The translations under genes were made by a program, and so were the position numbers. Source: Angiostrongylus vasorum (Eukaryota > Nematoda > Chromadorea > Rhabditida > Metastrongylidae). From it: a DNA stretch of 64,000 nt. The notes beneath the pieces are model-generated. The model was not told the DNA's origin. It did no database searches and was given only the letters and a program-made list of their open reading frames with translations. Each line of letters opens with the position of its first letter. The first letter of the stretch is position 1. Where the stretch lies: the NCBI GenBank assembly GCA_018806985.1, contig JADANN010000125.1, positions 62,001 through 126,000 of the forward strand. Reading direction: 5' to 3'. Below are positions 1 to 27,631 of the stretch, one piece after another.

Positions 1-9
1 TCAAAAAAA

Positions 10-275
10 CGATAAAACTGTCGGAGTTGATCAGTCCCTGAGAGATGCGCTCTGCATTCGACTTCATTAAGCATCGTGATTGAATGCATATCTGGCCTTT
101 ACAATGACTCGTGGTGGCCTGCCGATGTATCGAGCCAGTGCTGCTATCTTCCCGGACAAGTCTGCTACCAATTTTTAGACAGCGGAGGGTTGGAAGACTC
201 GGTGGGCCGTGGGTGCGGGGATCAATTCCACGTGTGTGTAACAAGGTTCCTCCAACCACTGCGCCACACGCGCCC
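10..275 (-). repeat. SINE-A copy (tRNA-derived)
   Basis: Read on the minus strand this starts with a tRNA-like head near 275 (A-box-like TGGCGCAGTGG) and runs to a tail near the window start. Its body matches the other SINE-A copies at 4.06, 7.63, 18.1, 26.0, 27.6, 36.4, 48.4, 51.6 and 63.1 kb. The tail may be cut by the window edge. The short open frames inside it are repeat-derived. Confidence 0.8.
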
Positions 276-575
276 TTTTTTTGATGCTCTGGGAAACTCC
301 CATTGATGGTAAAGGTCCAATCTACTGCAAGAGTCGCTTTCGCGTGGAGGTAAAGGCTTGGCATTGGACTCGATGCGACTACAAATACTCACATATCGCG
401 AAGAATAACTGTTGTGGGAAGTTGATGCGAATAATTATGGCTATGAAGAAGACGAAGATGTGGAAATATTGGCGGCCATAAACAGTTTTCATTACATTAT
501 TGCGCAGAGTTATCAACATAACGAAATAAAAGCTCAAAAAGACATGGCAAACTAAATGACAATTATTTTCTTCAG
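276..575. other. Intron sequence, nothing recognised
   Basis: This stretch lies between the SINE-A copy and the first visible amylase exon. I see no amylase-like coding segment in it, so the N-terminal exons of that gene are probably outside the window. Confidence 0.5.
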
Positions 576-15800
<15,225 letters not shown>

Positions 15801-15855
15801 AAGTCTGTAGAGATGATTAGGAATAATATCCTAGATATGAGATTTTTCAATGCAA

Positions 15856-15861
15856 AATAAA
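15856..15861 (+). promoter_or_regulatory. AATAAA poly(A) signal for amylase
   Basis: A canonical AATAAA lies 55 bases after the amylase stop codon, a normal distance for a short nematode 3' UTR. Confidence 0.6.
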
Positions 15862-16154
15862 ATGGTTCGTTTTTACGAATACAGATGTAAGCGAATTTTT
15901 TGATAATCAGGATCAACAGATTGTCAGCTGTCGGCTACTGAATAAATCATCTTGCATTATTTATGCTTCTTCAATATTTGAACAACGAAGTCCTTTCCGA
16001 ATTAGTTTCTACTACCACCACTTTTTTCCAGAACTAGAGATGTACGATTTCTTCAGTCAATTGGCCAAAGCAGTTTAATTTTTTTGTCAAGCTATGCCCA
16101 AATTCCTTTCCATGAGGAACTCGTATGTAAGGCTAAGAAAATGTAACGGATCGG

Positions 16155-16440
16155 CCATTAAGCTCTGACCAACTCCTTATAGATCTTCCATGTATTCATG
16201 ACTTAATCAAGCATCGTTAGAGGTGACTCAATGCGTGTATGGCGCCTACAATCACTTCCGCTACGTATCGATGTCCTAAGTCAGTGTTGTTGTCCTCCTA
16301 GCGAAATCTGGTACGAATTTGCTCCGCTTCGAAAGGACGAAGAGCTTAGCTGGATGCGCGGAACCAGGCCATGAAGCTTGTTCACTGTATGGGGCTGCTA
16401 TCCACTTCGCCTCATGAAACCATACTATAACTCTGAAGAT
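16155..16440 (-). repeat. Old SINE-A copy
   Basis: Strongly diverged, but the order of landmarks matches a minus-strand SINE-A: tail at low coordinates, GGTGACTCAATGCGTGTATGG, the AGTCAGTGTTGTTGTCCTCC segment, then a worn head. It occupies part of the interval between amylase and the next exon-like segment. Confidence 0.4.
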
Positions 16441-16689
16441 CACAGATAATAGAAACTATTATTAGTTTCAGTTCCTCAGGAATACTTGTATGTTTCTTAC
16501 AAGATTCTTTTTTGTTTGACTCATTGCAAAGAAAAACTCCGACAAAAGAAGATCACTAGCTAGAAACCACTGATAAACCAATCATGGATTATTGCATACC
16601 TATCGGTCCATCGCTCAAAGTCCCCAATAGAGTCACACACCCTAAAAAACTAAAGGGTGCCGATGTTCCAATAAAATTTCGTCTATTTC

Positions 16690-16930
16690 CAGCTGGATCT
16701 TTTGTCGCAAAATCAAACAGGACCAGTTAGAGCAGAACAATGACGCTTTGACAAGAGCTGCTTCCTTGAAGCTTTACTGTCTTTATTACAAGCCCATGAC
16801 AGATCTCGTCGCTCGTATTTCGGCTGCATTGGAACAACTAAATATTTATAGACCTTTGACGAAAAAATTGACTATTTCGATGACCAGCTCGTTGTATCAA
16901 CATCGAACCGTTTTGTTTTTTCCGGTTTAA
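16690..16930 (+). CDS. Exon-like open segment, unassigned
   Basis: After a TTTCCAG acceptor the frame stays open for about 80 codons. It includes the helical run ALTRAASLKLYCLYYKPMTD and ends at TAA (16930). A second open stretch follows a CTAAACAG acceptor near 16990 (SVLRSLEELLRSIKRS). I do not recognise the family, and start and stop are not established. It may belong to a gene reading toward 35 kb. Confidence 0.3.
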
Positions 16931-17335
16931 CATCCATTTTTTTGATACGGTCTTTGCAAAATAACGAGGAACATGTGTTTTCTAAACAGCGTTGATCTCC
17001 GTTTTACGCTCACTTGAAGAGTTGCTTAGGAGCATTAAACGCTCAGGATTACAGGAATATCGAATTTATCCAGAAATTTTTATTTCTTTCGTCATGGATA
17101 GCAATACAGTAGAACAAGGTTTAAGCCAATATACGTGTTTATAAATAATCAATATACAGTTCTTTTACAGTCTTCAGAGTATATATATATATATACATAT
17201 ATTAAATTGACAGCCAAAGAGATAGCGCCATTTTCGACTCATCCATTCAACTTATCTCTTTCCCCAGCCACTGAAAAACCACTTGAATTGGTTTTGATGA
17301 ACATCCTCGCTTCAGCGTCCATTTCCACTTCACTT

Positions 17336-20080
17336 CTAACACGCTAAGTTCTGGAGGGCCTTTGATGGAATCTTGTGCCATACAAAAAGACAATCAGCGT
17401 TATCATAAAGGAAATCGAAATTCCTTGGTGAAAAGGTAGATGTGAAGTGGATGAACACATTGTTTGAAACTTTAAATGAAGGAAGACGAACGGAGTTAAG
17501 TGAGAAAAAAAAATTAAAGTGTTTGGGAGCCGAAAAAACAAAGATAATGTGCTTACTGAAAAACCCTCCACTAAATGGATGGTATCCACCATGGTAACCG
17601 CCATAATGACCTCCGTAGTGAGGATGATAATGCTCATGAGAATGCGAGTGAGAATGGTGATGGTGATGATGGTGACCTATTACATTAGAGAATTAGTGAA
17701 AAAAAAACAACTTTAGAAGATTTGCTCTAGACTTTTGTTTAGTGGTGTTACTTTCCCCAGCCACCAATCGCACAATTTTTTGCAAAAGAAAGATATTATA
17801 AAAAAAATTCTTGTTAAAATAACTGTGAATGTAATTAGGAGGCTGGCCAAAAAATACAATAAATTTGATTGGAAGCAGGCCAAAATGCAGTGAGCCCAGT
17901 GGCCACTTGTTCCCTTTTCGTCCTAACTGCTAACGAAGAAATACCATGATTCTCTGTCTACATCCACTTGCCAGTGGTCGAAAAAATCTAACGCTGAAAG
18001 CATCTTTTTTTTATCTTTAACACACTCGCGACGAAGTCTAGTTTCGAGTTTTTTGTGGACTGGGCATAGCCAAATTTTCAGCCTTTATGGACTTGTTAGG
18101 ACGCGTGTGGTGCAGTGGTGGGAGGCGCCCTGCAACACACACGTGGAATCGATCCCCGCGCCTATGGCCCACTAAGCCGTCCATCCCTCCGGGGGTGGGC
18201 AAATTGGTACCAGATTTGTCTGGGAGGATAGCAGCACGGCTCGATACATCGGTTGGCTACCGCCAGTCATTGTAAAAGCCAGATATGCATTCAATCACCT
18301 CCAAACGATGTTTAATGGAGTTGATTGCATGGCGCATCCCTCAGAGATTGATCAACGCCGAGAGCTTTTTCCTTTTATCCTTTATAGACTTGCTGATTTT
18401 TGGAGACAAATGGTAATTTTTTCGATAAATAGAATACTTCACTGGTTGTGAACATGAAAGGATTGTAGAAAAGGCTTTGCTCTATCGTTCTGCGGTATGA
18501 ATGGTGTTTATGGCGGTATTTACTATATGTTACCATGGTCCATCATAAAAACAAATAACTTCACTCCTTTGGGAGCGTTTTGCAAACTATTGAATTCCTT
18601 TTCAGTATCTTTTATATCCTCGCACTCTAACGATGGCTATCATTCACCATAGAAATCAGAATTAAAACTTAGTCGATTAGCGGAACCCGTTCAAAATGCG
18701 GTTTTCTGCACATTTTTAAGCGTGGAATAGAGCTTTCCGTGACCAACCCCCCAACACAATATCTGTGCTCCACAAGCTATCAGTTGATAGCAGAAGGTGT
18801 GGTAAAGTAGTTCTAAGTGTTAAACCAAGGCACTGGAAATGAAATGTATTACCCATAGATGTCTTACCAGCAACTCCTGCAAAACTATCCATTTTTTTCC
18901 TTTCGTAAGGGTATATGTACCAAAAACAAAGAAAGTGCCGACTGCGTGCATTGAGTTCGATGCAAATGATGAACAGAACTGCTGAGCGCATTGAACTCAA
19001 GGCGTGCAATCTTCGAATGGTCATATTTACATGTCGCGCTAATTTTCCAGTGCGCCCTAGCGCTAGTAGCGTGACGACGATATGTGGCCCTCTAGATTAC
19101 ATTCGTGCAGAAGGCCAGTAGAACGATGAACAGCTTCGAGATCACGGCGTTATCGAAGAGAAGGATGTTTCTGAAGTCAATGGTAAAGGTTTCTCAGGTT
19201 CTTGGATGCTCTTGGAAATTATGTTGTTAGATGTTCTATAGTCGCAGAATTAGTTGTAGGCGGACCAAAATGATCACGACGATTCTTTCCTGCTTTCTCT
19301 CGCTCTATCTCTATGCGACAAAGACCGAAAATCGCTGTAAATTCTTTCTCACCGATAGAAATCAGACAATACAAACAAAGACAAATGCGATGTTATGATC
19401 TTATAAATCGCTGATTATTGTCTTCAAGGCCAAATCTATTTTAAGACGATAAACTTTGATGTAAACAATCGGCGAGAAAAAGACGTATGCCGGAAAGTGG
19501 TTTTGTTTTTCTTTTCAGTTTACCGAAATCTCTTCATCGATGACGCAACACTCCCATTTGTTACAATCTTGCCTGGCTAGCGAGTGCCATCGATCGATGG
19601 ATAACAAAATGGAAGGATAAAGCGTTCAGCGTTGAGCAGCCCTTGATGGATACACCATGCATACAACTCCATGTCCATCGCATATGTGATGGAAAGCACA
19701 TTTGGTCCATCCAATAACACTAGGTGGAATACAGGCGTATCAAGTCAGCGTTTTATTCTCACAAACAACTCTGGTAACAATTTTCTGATCCCGGAAGAAT
19801 GCGACGCTTGGTGGGTATGGGATGCTGGCTAGAACCAACGACCAGTGTTTACTAAATAGCATTTCTAACCACTGCACCAGATGCGCCAAATACTGCTTAA
19901 ATCATATGGCACTAAAACGCATCTTTCCATTAGTGCTACTGTCAGAAAAGCATTAAAAAGTACTGTTGAAAATACAAATAAAAATGCTTCATAAAGTATT
20001 TGAAATCACTTACCCCACCACTGCGCTGACACCATTGAAATCAAACTGACTAGTACGAGGAGCAGAATTAATCGAGTCAT
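17336..20080 (-). CDS. Small secreted His/Gly/Tyr-rich peptide
   Basis: Exon 1 (20080-20014) encodes a clear signal peptide: MTRLILLLVLVSLISMVSA, then QWW and a split Gly codon with a GTAAGT donor. Exon 2 (17676-17557) follows an ACATTAG-side acceptor and restores the Gly codon exactly. It encodes seven His in a row, SHSHSHEHYHPHY, and GGH/GGY repeats ending PFSGGFF, with a GTAAGC donor. A third exon (about 17469-17336, stop TAG) is in phase but looks unlike the rest and is uncertain. The product would be a short exported peptide with a likely Zn/Cu-binding His cluster. It resembles in style the Gly/Tyr/His-rich antimicrobial or cuticle peptides of nematodes, but no family is proven. The ~2.3-kb intron holds two SINE-A copies. 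Confidence 0.62.
18097..18385 (+). repeat. SINE-A copy with target-site duplication
   Basis: Full-length copy. The flanks TTTATGGACTTGTTA (18083) and TTTATAGACTTGCTG (18381) are a likely target-site duplication with a few changes. It lies in the intron of the His-rich peptide gene. Confidence 0.82.
19610..19892 (-). repeat. Old SINE-A copy
   Basis: The tail AGGATAAAGCGTTCAGCGTT is at low coordinates. The body is diverged, and the head near 19885 reads as the complement of GGCGCATCTGGTGCAGTGG. It lies in the His-rich peptide intron. Confidence 0.6.
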
Positions 20081-21464
20081 GTTTTGGAAGGCTCTTTAAA
20101 TGTAACATATAACAGACAACTATTATCGATATTAGATACGGAACTAGTGTCGAAGTGAAAGAGAAAATTCATTTTTTCACATTCGAAGAGAATGAACAGA
20201 GGATGGATTTCTCTTGGACTGCTCTTCTACCTACCTTTATTTTTTAGACCTTTTTCTACCCTTCGAAAGTCAGCTTAATATGTGTTTGAGCCAGCAGCTG
20301 TACGCTCATAGCAACGATATTCTACTGAATTTATCTACATTAAACTTTATGAAGTAATGAAAAAGAATAATAAACACATGAGATAGACGAAAACTTGAAA
20401 AAGCTGATACGCTATAGAGAAAAAATCGTACATACTGTAGTACCCTTTCTAATTGAGATTGGTACGTGGTCCTGTTTGGTAGGGTTCTCTCTCTGGGGTC
20501 CAATGAAGCCTTCGTCAGCTCATTCGCAGGTCTTCAGCACAGACAGCCTCCTGCTACCGTAAGCCCCAATGTGGAAGGCTTCTCATTCTAACAATATGTC
20601 TTTCGTGATGGAAACCAAAGATTTGCCGTCCTCCAGCATTTCGGATGAAAATGTTGTGCGCGCCTTTGGTTTGGATCATCTTGCTAGATTAATGAACCAC
20701 CACTACACAAGTTGGCTCATCCAAAGATAGTTCCAATGTCATGGTAGTGCGAGTAATCCAATGAGAAGATTCAAAAATAGGTCACAATGGTGAAAAAATA
20801 GGAAGGTTTATTAGCGTTAGTGGGGAACGATAACATTTTATGATGGACGTTAGTGAACCACGCCAAGTCAGGCGATTTATAAGGCCATTAACGAGTTCGC
20901 TTTATATTACTGCGAGAAATGAGCATGGTCGATCGGACATAAAGCGGATCTCTGTCTTCAGAAAACTTGTTCGGCAAAAGGCAAACATCTACTCGCTAAA
21001 CACGTAATCAATTATCGTTAGCCCTTATCAGTTTACACTGAATAGTTAGCTGTTCTTCTCCAAAGAATGCCTTATTCAGCAAACTTGGATATGGGTAATT
21101 ACGCTGAAGAAAATTCCTACAGATTTTCTCGTGAATCACCGAAGTTTTTTATTACACTTTTTTTCTCCGTTTCCATGACTGCGAGAAGCGCAGTAGTTAG
21201 TCATACCATACAGTAGTACACGCATCGTCAGTCGATCTAAACGCAGGTAAGGTAAAGGAAAAACTTCATGGGGAAAAAGCTGCTTCTGATCAACAAATAG
21301 CGGTGATAGCTTGTGTCAAAGGACTGGGGCCGCTCTAGCGGATCTGACAAAGGGTTCCAGGACGAGAAAACTCGACAAAAATCTGATTACATTAGGAAAG
21401 ACGATAGAACCCCTCAAGTTGCAGCTGAACCACATAGAAATCTAACGACGTTCGTAGATGATGG
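20081..21464. other. No supported gene
   Basis: AT-rich sequence with only short open frames. One plus-strand frame from 20605 (MSFVMETKDLPSSSISDEN onward) is open for about 45 codons, but I found no supporting splice context. No repeat copy was recognised here. Confidence 0.4.
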
Positions 21465-22990
21465 ATGAGAGATAGCTGTCAAAGAGAAGAAGTAGTGAGA
21501 GAGACACATGACGTGTTTCCGAGTCGTGCAAATGAAAAACTGCGCTTTTGCTTTTCTCAAGAGCCGTCCAAGCATTTCATTGTTAACAAGTTCAATATAT
21601 CATCCTTTTCCTCTTGCATACAAAAGTGTTATTCAAATACAAAAGGACCTGCGTTCCTAAGTTGTAAAGGAATCAAGGTAAAGTGAGGCTTTAAGTTATG
21701 CTTTGTTAATACTCAAATTATACTTTTGTTTTTTCAAGTCTAAATGACTGACAGTAAGTGGTAAAGGTGAAGAGAAATCTGTCGTTAGCTATTAGTTTTC
21801 GATGAAGTGACTGGATGTTCTCAATAGGAAGGATATCGTTGTTGTCAACAGGGAGTAGGATTTCAATTAGGTATGTTTGATGGACAATTGGTCTCTATCG
21901 GTACATCTCTACTTAATCCATTTGTGGAGAAAGACAAAAAATTACAGAAAAAATTCTCCCTATAAGGGTGGACCACTCCATCTCTGTATTCATACAACGA
22001 CAACAAAAGGATCTTCCCATATAAAAAGTCACTATCGAAAAGCATTACTACATTCGGGCGATACTCCAGTCCACCAGATTCTGCTCTAAGCGGCTCCGAA
22101 GGCTCGTATCCAAAAATGAACGGCTGTCGACAATCGACTGGAATCAATCCCGCTCTGAGGAAGACGAAGGCTCTGAAACGTTACCCAATAGAAGTTTTTT
22201 TTTCTAACAACCCATTCTTTGCTTGTCAACGAAACAAAGCGGTCATATTAAACGTCTACCTGATTTTGAATCGAATCGTCCACCGAAGTTTTGTCCAGAA
22301 ATAATTGCAGGATTTGCCGTTTTATTTTTAATCCATATAGTTTGTCAAAAATTTTTTTAGTGGGATTTCAAAACAGCATTGCGACAGTCTTACTTCTAAG
22401 AATTCCAACTCGGTCGTAATAGAGTGTAAACGGTTTGAAATATTAATGAGGGATGGGATGAAAGAAGTGTTAACGAATCCATATTGCGACATTGGTTTAG
22501 CGAGAAAAAATCGTGGTTGGTCAATTCGACGTTGAAGATGAGGAAGTTTGCGAATTCCCTTCTGCTCCTGACGATGATGGATTAAGGACTTCATGAGAGG
22601 AAGTACATGCACGACTGCTCCAGAGCCTGTAGAAGAACTCGTTGTAAGCATCTTAACTGTTTGGTAGAATCCAATGAAAATTTTAAAGTTGAGGCTGGAA
22701 AAACGTACCAATTAAATGTTAACGATAACGGGTGACCATAAGTCGCAAAGCCGGTGCTGCTAAGGTTGTGCGAGCAAACTAGGTTACGAAACTCTTCCTC
22801 ATTCACCAAATTCGTCGAACCATCTATCGCCTACCGGATACCCATCTTCAAGGATCGCAACAACCACTCGTGCGAGAATTGGCTCAAAAACCAAGCTAGA
22901 ACTGAAAATGCCTTCAACTATTTTATGACGTCTTGGAGTTTTAAGCAACCGGAAAAAAAACAAATTAGGTTCTCGTTCGCAAAAAACGTA
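21465..22990 (+). CDS. Cluster of exon-like segments, unassigned
   Basis: Several plus-strand stretches look coding. 21465-21683 is Cys-containing (FNISSFSSCIQKCYSNTKGP) and ends near a GTAAAG donor. 21829-21870 reads EGYRCCQQGVGFQL. About 22500-22580 is acidic (VVGQFDVEDEEVCEFPSAPD). About 22595-22730 is Cys-rich (DCSRACRRTRCKHLNCLV). About 22755-22993 includes SCENWLKNQARTENAFNYFM. I cannot join them into one frame or name a domain. The spacing of cysteines in the first is loosely PAN/apple-like, which is only a guess. A long minus-strand frame over the same bases (22328-22711) is the competing reading. Confidence 0.25.
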
Positions 22991-22999
22991 TAGACCCTA

Positions 23000-25900
23000 A
23001 TAGTTGGTTTTTAGATTAACAAAATTTGCTTAGTACTACTGAGATATGTCATTTTAAAGATGCAGGTTCCACATGCTGCATTAATTTCCGAACATAGTAT
23101 TCTAGGAAAAGGATGACAAAAACACTGCTTAATGCCATTAGTTTGTATAAATATTTTACTTATCTTTTTTAGCTATGTGGTAGAACACCTTGAAACTTTC
23201 ACTCCCGGTACGCCTTTTATGATAATTTTTGCTCTTACAGATAGATTACACCACCTATGAATAATATTACAACTTAGCAATCATTGAGGCTACGGCATCG
23301 GTCTTTTGGCTAAGTCCGAATCTCAGTAGTGTCAAGCATTGTTCCAATCCGTTCAATTCGATCCAGTGTAACTGCGACGATTGAAACGTTGCAACGAGTA
23401 ATTGGTATGGACACTGAGCTCTGAAGAAGGCAATAGTGCTGGAAGGTTTGCCATAGCAAGGTTCGTAACACTGTCGTATAAGCTTTTCGATAAAACGAGA
23501 TATCTTTCGGTAGTAGTTGTTCCCAATGACTATGATCCATGCATCCGAGATTAACCTTCTTAGAAGTAATTGGCAAATCCATCCAAAATGCTGCTAAGGG
23601 ACATGCATTAGTAAAACGTTATTAGAGATTTTATTGTTCGCAAATATTAACTCACTGCTATTTTCGCAGCTGCTTTCGTGTTATCCAGTATTCTGGAGCA
23701 CGACTTCGACCTCCACCACGGATATCAAAGCTGTGATGAGGTTCGACTATGCTATCTGTAGATCCATCCAGGACTTAACCAAAGCTGGGAATCGCTGCCA
23801 CTAAAAAAGAACCCTGTTGGAAGGTGGCAAATCTCTTTCGGATCCGCAAATGCCTGTGCAGAAATGATGACACCTTAACACGAAGATTTCAGGATTGAGG
23901 GAAAAAAGTCCCTAACCGAAGGAAAATTTTTCCAAGCAGATCCAAATTGTGTGGGATCACGTGCGATTGGTCAACGGTGAATCTCTCAATCTCTTTGTGT
24001 ACCCAAGTGAGCAGATCTAAGAATGAGAATATGTAAAAGTGAGCCTTCTAACTAATTACTGCGAACAAGTTCACCGCAGATTTCGAGCAAACAGATGTTC
24101 TTAGGTCTCGAATTCTATCAAGGTAGTTCAGCATCGTTAGAGAAAAATTCTGTGAACATCGTTTAGGCACGATTAGATTGTGAAGATTTTGAGATTTTTG
24201 AAATAACTGGTCTATTCACTTTATGCTTTTCATCTATAAGAAAAGAAATGATCGAATCTATTCAATCTATTCTACGAATGGTCGAGCTGCGTTCCCGTCA
24301 TTCCAATCCAAAGCTTTTCAATTTTTTGTTTTTGTTTATCTGATCTTTCTTGGTCGTCACGTATTTTTATTGTTTACTCTGCACAAGCACTCACAAAAGA
24401 TTCACATGAGCTTAGAATTGCTTGAACAACTTTGGTTTGATTTGATGTTGATCTCATTTGTTGTATTGGATTCTGTGGAATATTCCATTGCCTCCAACAA
24501 AAGGCTGGAAGCATCTCGACCACATCTTTTTAAAGCGAAGGCTTTCTTGAAAATCACAACATTAAATGAGTCCTCAAGATGAAGAGTTCAAATGACAGCA
24601 ATATGCGTGAACACCTCATTTATCACGAAATTTTCCGAACAGAACTTGGATTCCAGTTCAATTGACTACCTAAGATAATCGTTGAATCTGAGACACATCA
24701 GCTGTTTCATATGTCATCCAAATTTTGTTTTTAACAGGTTTCGACCACGTGACGTATGTACTTTTGTCAGTGGTGTTCGACATATGCCGATGTGTGTTCG
24801 ATCGCCGCCAGCGACATTCCCATTCATCTGATGAGCGTCAGAAATGAACTCCGAGATGTTCGTCGACGCCTATGGCTATTCACCTACTGTACATGTCTTC
24901 TCTCCAGCATATCTCCAATTAATCGGTATGTTGCCTGTCTTTTCAATGTTGACACCCTTACTCATCAAAAAGGACTTTTTGCGATGTGATGTCACTCAGA
25001 CTATTTAAAACTAATGAATACTATGAAGGCTGACCATTTTTCTTGCATGTTCGTGCTGTTCACATAGGACTGAGTTCGTTGTAAAATGATTCAAACAGTT
25101 TGCCAAGAAGTAGGTGTGCAAATTGATCTCGTCTACTTAGTGCGATCCCAACTATTTTTTTCTGACCTGATTCTCGACTACTGTAATTCTAGAAGCGATT
25201 GGCCATGGGATCTCTCAAGTTACTTATTCTTCATAGACATCTCTAAGTTAAGCACTAATGGTTATCAATAGCGGACAATTGTCACTAACCGGCCCCAGTT
25301 GTTGTCGGTTTAAGCGGGATCTCCCTCATTCGAATCCGAACGAGCAAAAAACAAATCCCGTCAACTCTGCCATCGATTGGCTAGTTTCTCCTGAGTTTTC
25401 TATCCAGGAAGTGCTTTCTTTAAGTTTCATTTTTCGTTGTAAAATGATTTTTCGCGGACGTCTTTTTTTTTACTATCCCTTATAACAGTCTTCTTCATTG
25501 ATATGAGTGCCAACGATACGAAAATAACACAACGGAATCTGTTTACGACATGTTTCACTTGCTAAAAGGTTCAAGTAGATGGTGACGAAAAAATTACTAC
25601 AGTTCGACAGTTGACTAAATTTAAACGAGTGTTTCGTTAACAAACAATCCATCGACGAATTTCCCTGAATGTAGCATTTCATGTTTGCTGGTCACGAGGC
25701 TACTTGGCGCGTTTTCACATGACGGATACGCGGAAGTGGCGTAAACGCGGAACAGAAGCGACCACACACTACACTTTGTGAATAAGGTGATTTAGCAAGT
25801 GAAGTTTCTGTTGTGTCTGCACTTCTTCGACCTTCATGTTCCACATGTAGCCGTTACCGTGATGTGAATCCGTACTTTCTCACAAGAAAATAAAAAGGAT

Positions 25901-26015
25901 CTCATACGGAAGATGTGACGCGTTTTATTGATTTTCCTCGACAAATTGTGCTGCGTCAATACCTTTTTCGATTATTAAGCAAAACGACGAGGATAAAAAA
26001 AACTATTTGGCTAAC
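23000..26015. other. Mostly unassigned, a few weak exon-like stretches
   Basis: After a TTTTCGCAG acceptor, 23671-23805 is open on + and ends in TAA (DIKAVMRFDYAICRSIQDLT). A 119-codon frame at 24223-24582 has no features I can place. No repeat family copy was seen. Confidence 0.3.
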
Positions 26016-26019
26016 TCAT

Positions 26020-26277
26020 GGGCGCGTGTGGCGCAGTGGTCGGAGGCGCCCTGCTACATACAGGTGGAATCGATTCCCGGGGCCTATGGCCTACCAAGCC
26101 TTCCATCCCTCCGGGGTCGACACATTGGTACCAGACTTGTCTGGGAGACAGGCACTGCGAGTCATTGCAAAGGCCAGATATGCATTCAATCACCTCCGAA
26201 CGATGCTCAATGAAGTCGAAGGCATGGTGCATCCTTCAGGCATTGATCAACCCCCGACAGCTTTATCCTTTATTCAG
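26020..26277 (+). repeat. SINE-A copy
   Basis: The head GGGCGCGTGTGGCGCAGTGG is intact, with B-box-like GGAATCGATTCC. A short internal deletion lies around 26152. The overlapping 158-codon open frame is repeat sequence. Confidence 0.85.
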
Positions 26278-26579
26278 CTAAAGTCTCGAGGTGTTCGTCT
26301 TCTTCAGAGGCGGATTGATCTGTATCGATGTCCACAGGTGGCCGTGCTCGCGATGTGGTTGTCCGTTGTTACAATGAGTGGTATCCAGTGAAATGGAGCA
26401 CCCATTAAACGAAGGATCTTACTGGACGGTGTCTTCTTACACAGTAAGGAATCTACTGCCGCAATTCAATATAGTCTACACTTTGGCGGGAGGAAAAGAA
26501 AAGTGTCCAATATCAGCGCACCATATTAATAGTCGTTAGAAAGTTTAAACAAAGACACAACATCATAGTACTAACATAA

Positions 26580-26685
26580 CACATGAGTCCCCGGAAAGGC
26601 TAATCATGGGTTCGGAGCCCGACTGAGGTTCCGAGTTTTCCTCATATCTCGGCATCATTGTGATTATCTTTAACATTGTAGTATT
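26580..26685. repeat. Worn SINE-B relative
   Basis: GTCCCCGGAAAGGCTAAT is followed by GGGTTCGGAGCCC (B-box-like), CCGAGTTTTCCTCATATCTC and GGCATCATTGTG. It parallels the 8.25-kb copy. Confidence 0.5.
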
Positions 26686-27031
26686 TTGTGAAGCATTAGA
26701 AGTAATCTAGACCTAGCTGTTTCTTTTTGCTTTGTTGAATTTCTCCTTTATAGATGTCTGATGCAACCTATATCTTTAAATTTATGACCTCTTATGGATA
26801 TAATGTTGTTCGTAAATGCAATCACAAGACTAACACTACATCCGCTCAGCGTCCGAGAATCTGATCGACTACGCTGTGCGGATATTGAATAATAAATATT
26901 ATACAATGGAGCTTTCATGTGGAAGTTTCGCAGCATTTTTGTCATCACTGCCCTTCACGAGCATCATTAGACCGACACTACATTGGCATTGTAGTTCTTG
27001 TGTGGTGAAACGAACTACGAACGTCGTTCAG

Positions 27032-27155
27032 GTGAACACGTTGCTGATCATGGATACGGAACGATTGCATTGGCAACTGATACGGGTACGGAAATTCTTG
27101 CGGCGATAAACGGAAGAACGGAAATCCGACTAATGAACACAGACGATAACTACAG
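27032..27155 (+). CDS. Strong exon-like segment, unassigned
   Basis: Bounded by a TTCAG acceptor and a CAG/GTGTGC donor, this reads EHVADHGYGTIALATDTGTE and then ILAAINGRTEIRLMNTDDNY in one frame. Composition and splice sites look genuine. I do not recognise the family. It would be an internal exon, phase 1 in and phase 2 out. Confidence 0.4.
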
Positions 27156-27272
27156 GTGTGCTCTGTGATAATAATTCAGTGAAGTGGAACACTGACTTAA
27201 AATATTACAATGTTTCAAAACCGATTTTTCTTTAATCTCGGTATGATTAATCAATATGTGCTCTTTCTTCGA

Positions 27273-27541
27273 TAAGCTTACGTGAGGTTGATAAATGATC
27301 TTTATTTTCGGCTAGCGTCTCGACATCTCCGTCTTTATCAGAGCAGATGATCCGAGTCGATAGTCCACAGCTGCTTGTTTCTCGATGTGCGAGTTTGCCT
27401 CATCCGGGAGATATTCCACTGAGGAAGACCCGATTCGATACGAAGGTGAAAACACGAAATAGAAAGGAAAATACGAAGATTGAAACGCTAGCTAAAAAAT
27501 AAGGATAATTTGTCAGCCCTTTGTAAGCTTATCAAGGACAG
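27273..27541. repeat. Foldback element
   Basis: Imperfect inverted ends: GATAAGCTTACGTGAGG (27273) against a complement ending CTTTGTAAGCTTATC (27535). Inside the left arm is a CGTCTCGACATCTCCGTC segment, a worn form of the ribozyme-like motif. A related element lies at 34.76 kb. Confidence 0.6.
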
Positions 27542-27631
27542 AATATATATTAAATTATTACGTTTTAGAGGTAATCAAATAGAATGCCAATGATCTGCTG
27601 CTAGATGTCGTGTCCACTTCTTTTTCATGAA

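Noticed and set aside
22328..22711. 127-codon open frame on -
   Set aside because: No domain or splice support; the plus strand here has more protein-like segments. Not excluded, only unsupported.
24223..24582. 119-codon open frame on +
   Set aside because: AT-rich, hydrophobic by composition, no splice context or recognisable motif.
25915..26391. 158-codon open frame on +
   Set aside because: Most of it is a SINE-A copy; similar frames arise in other copies.
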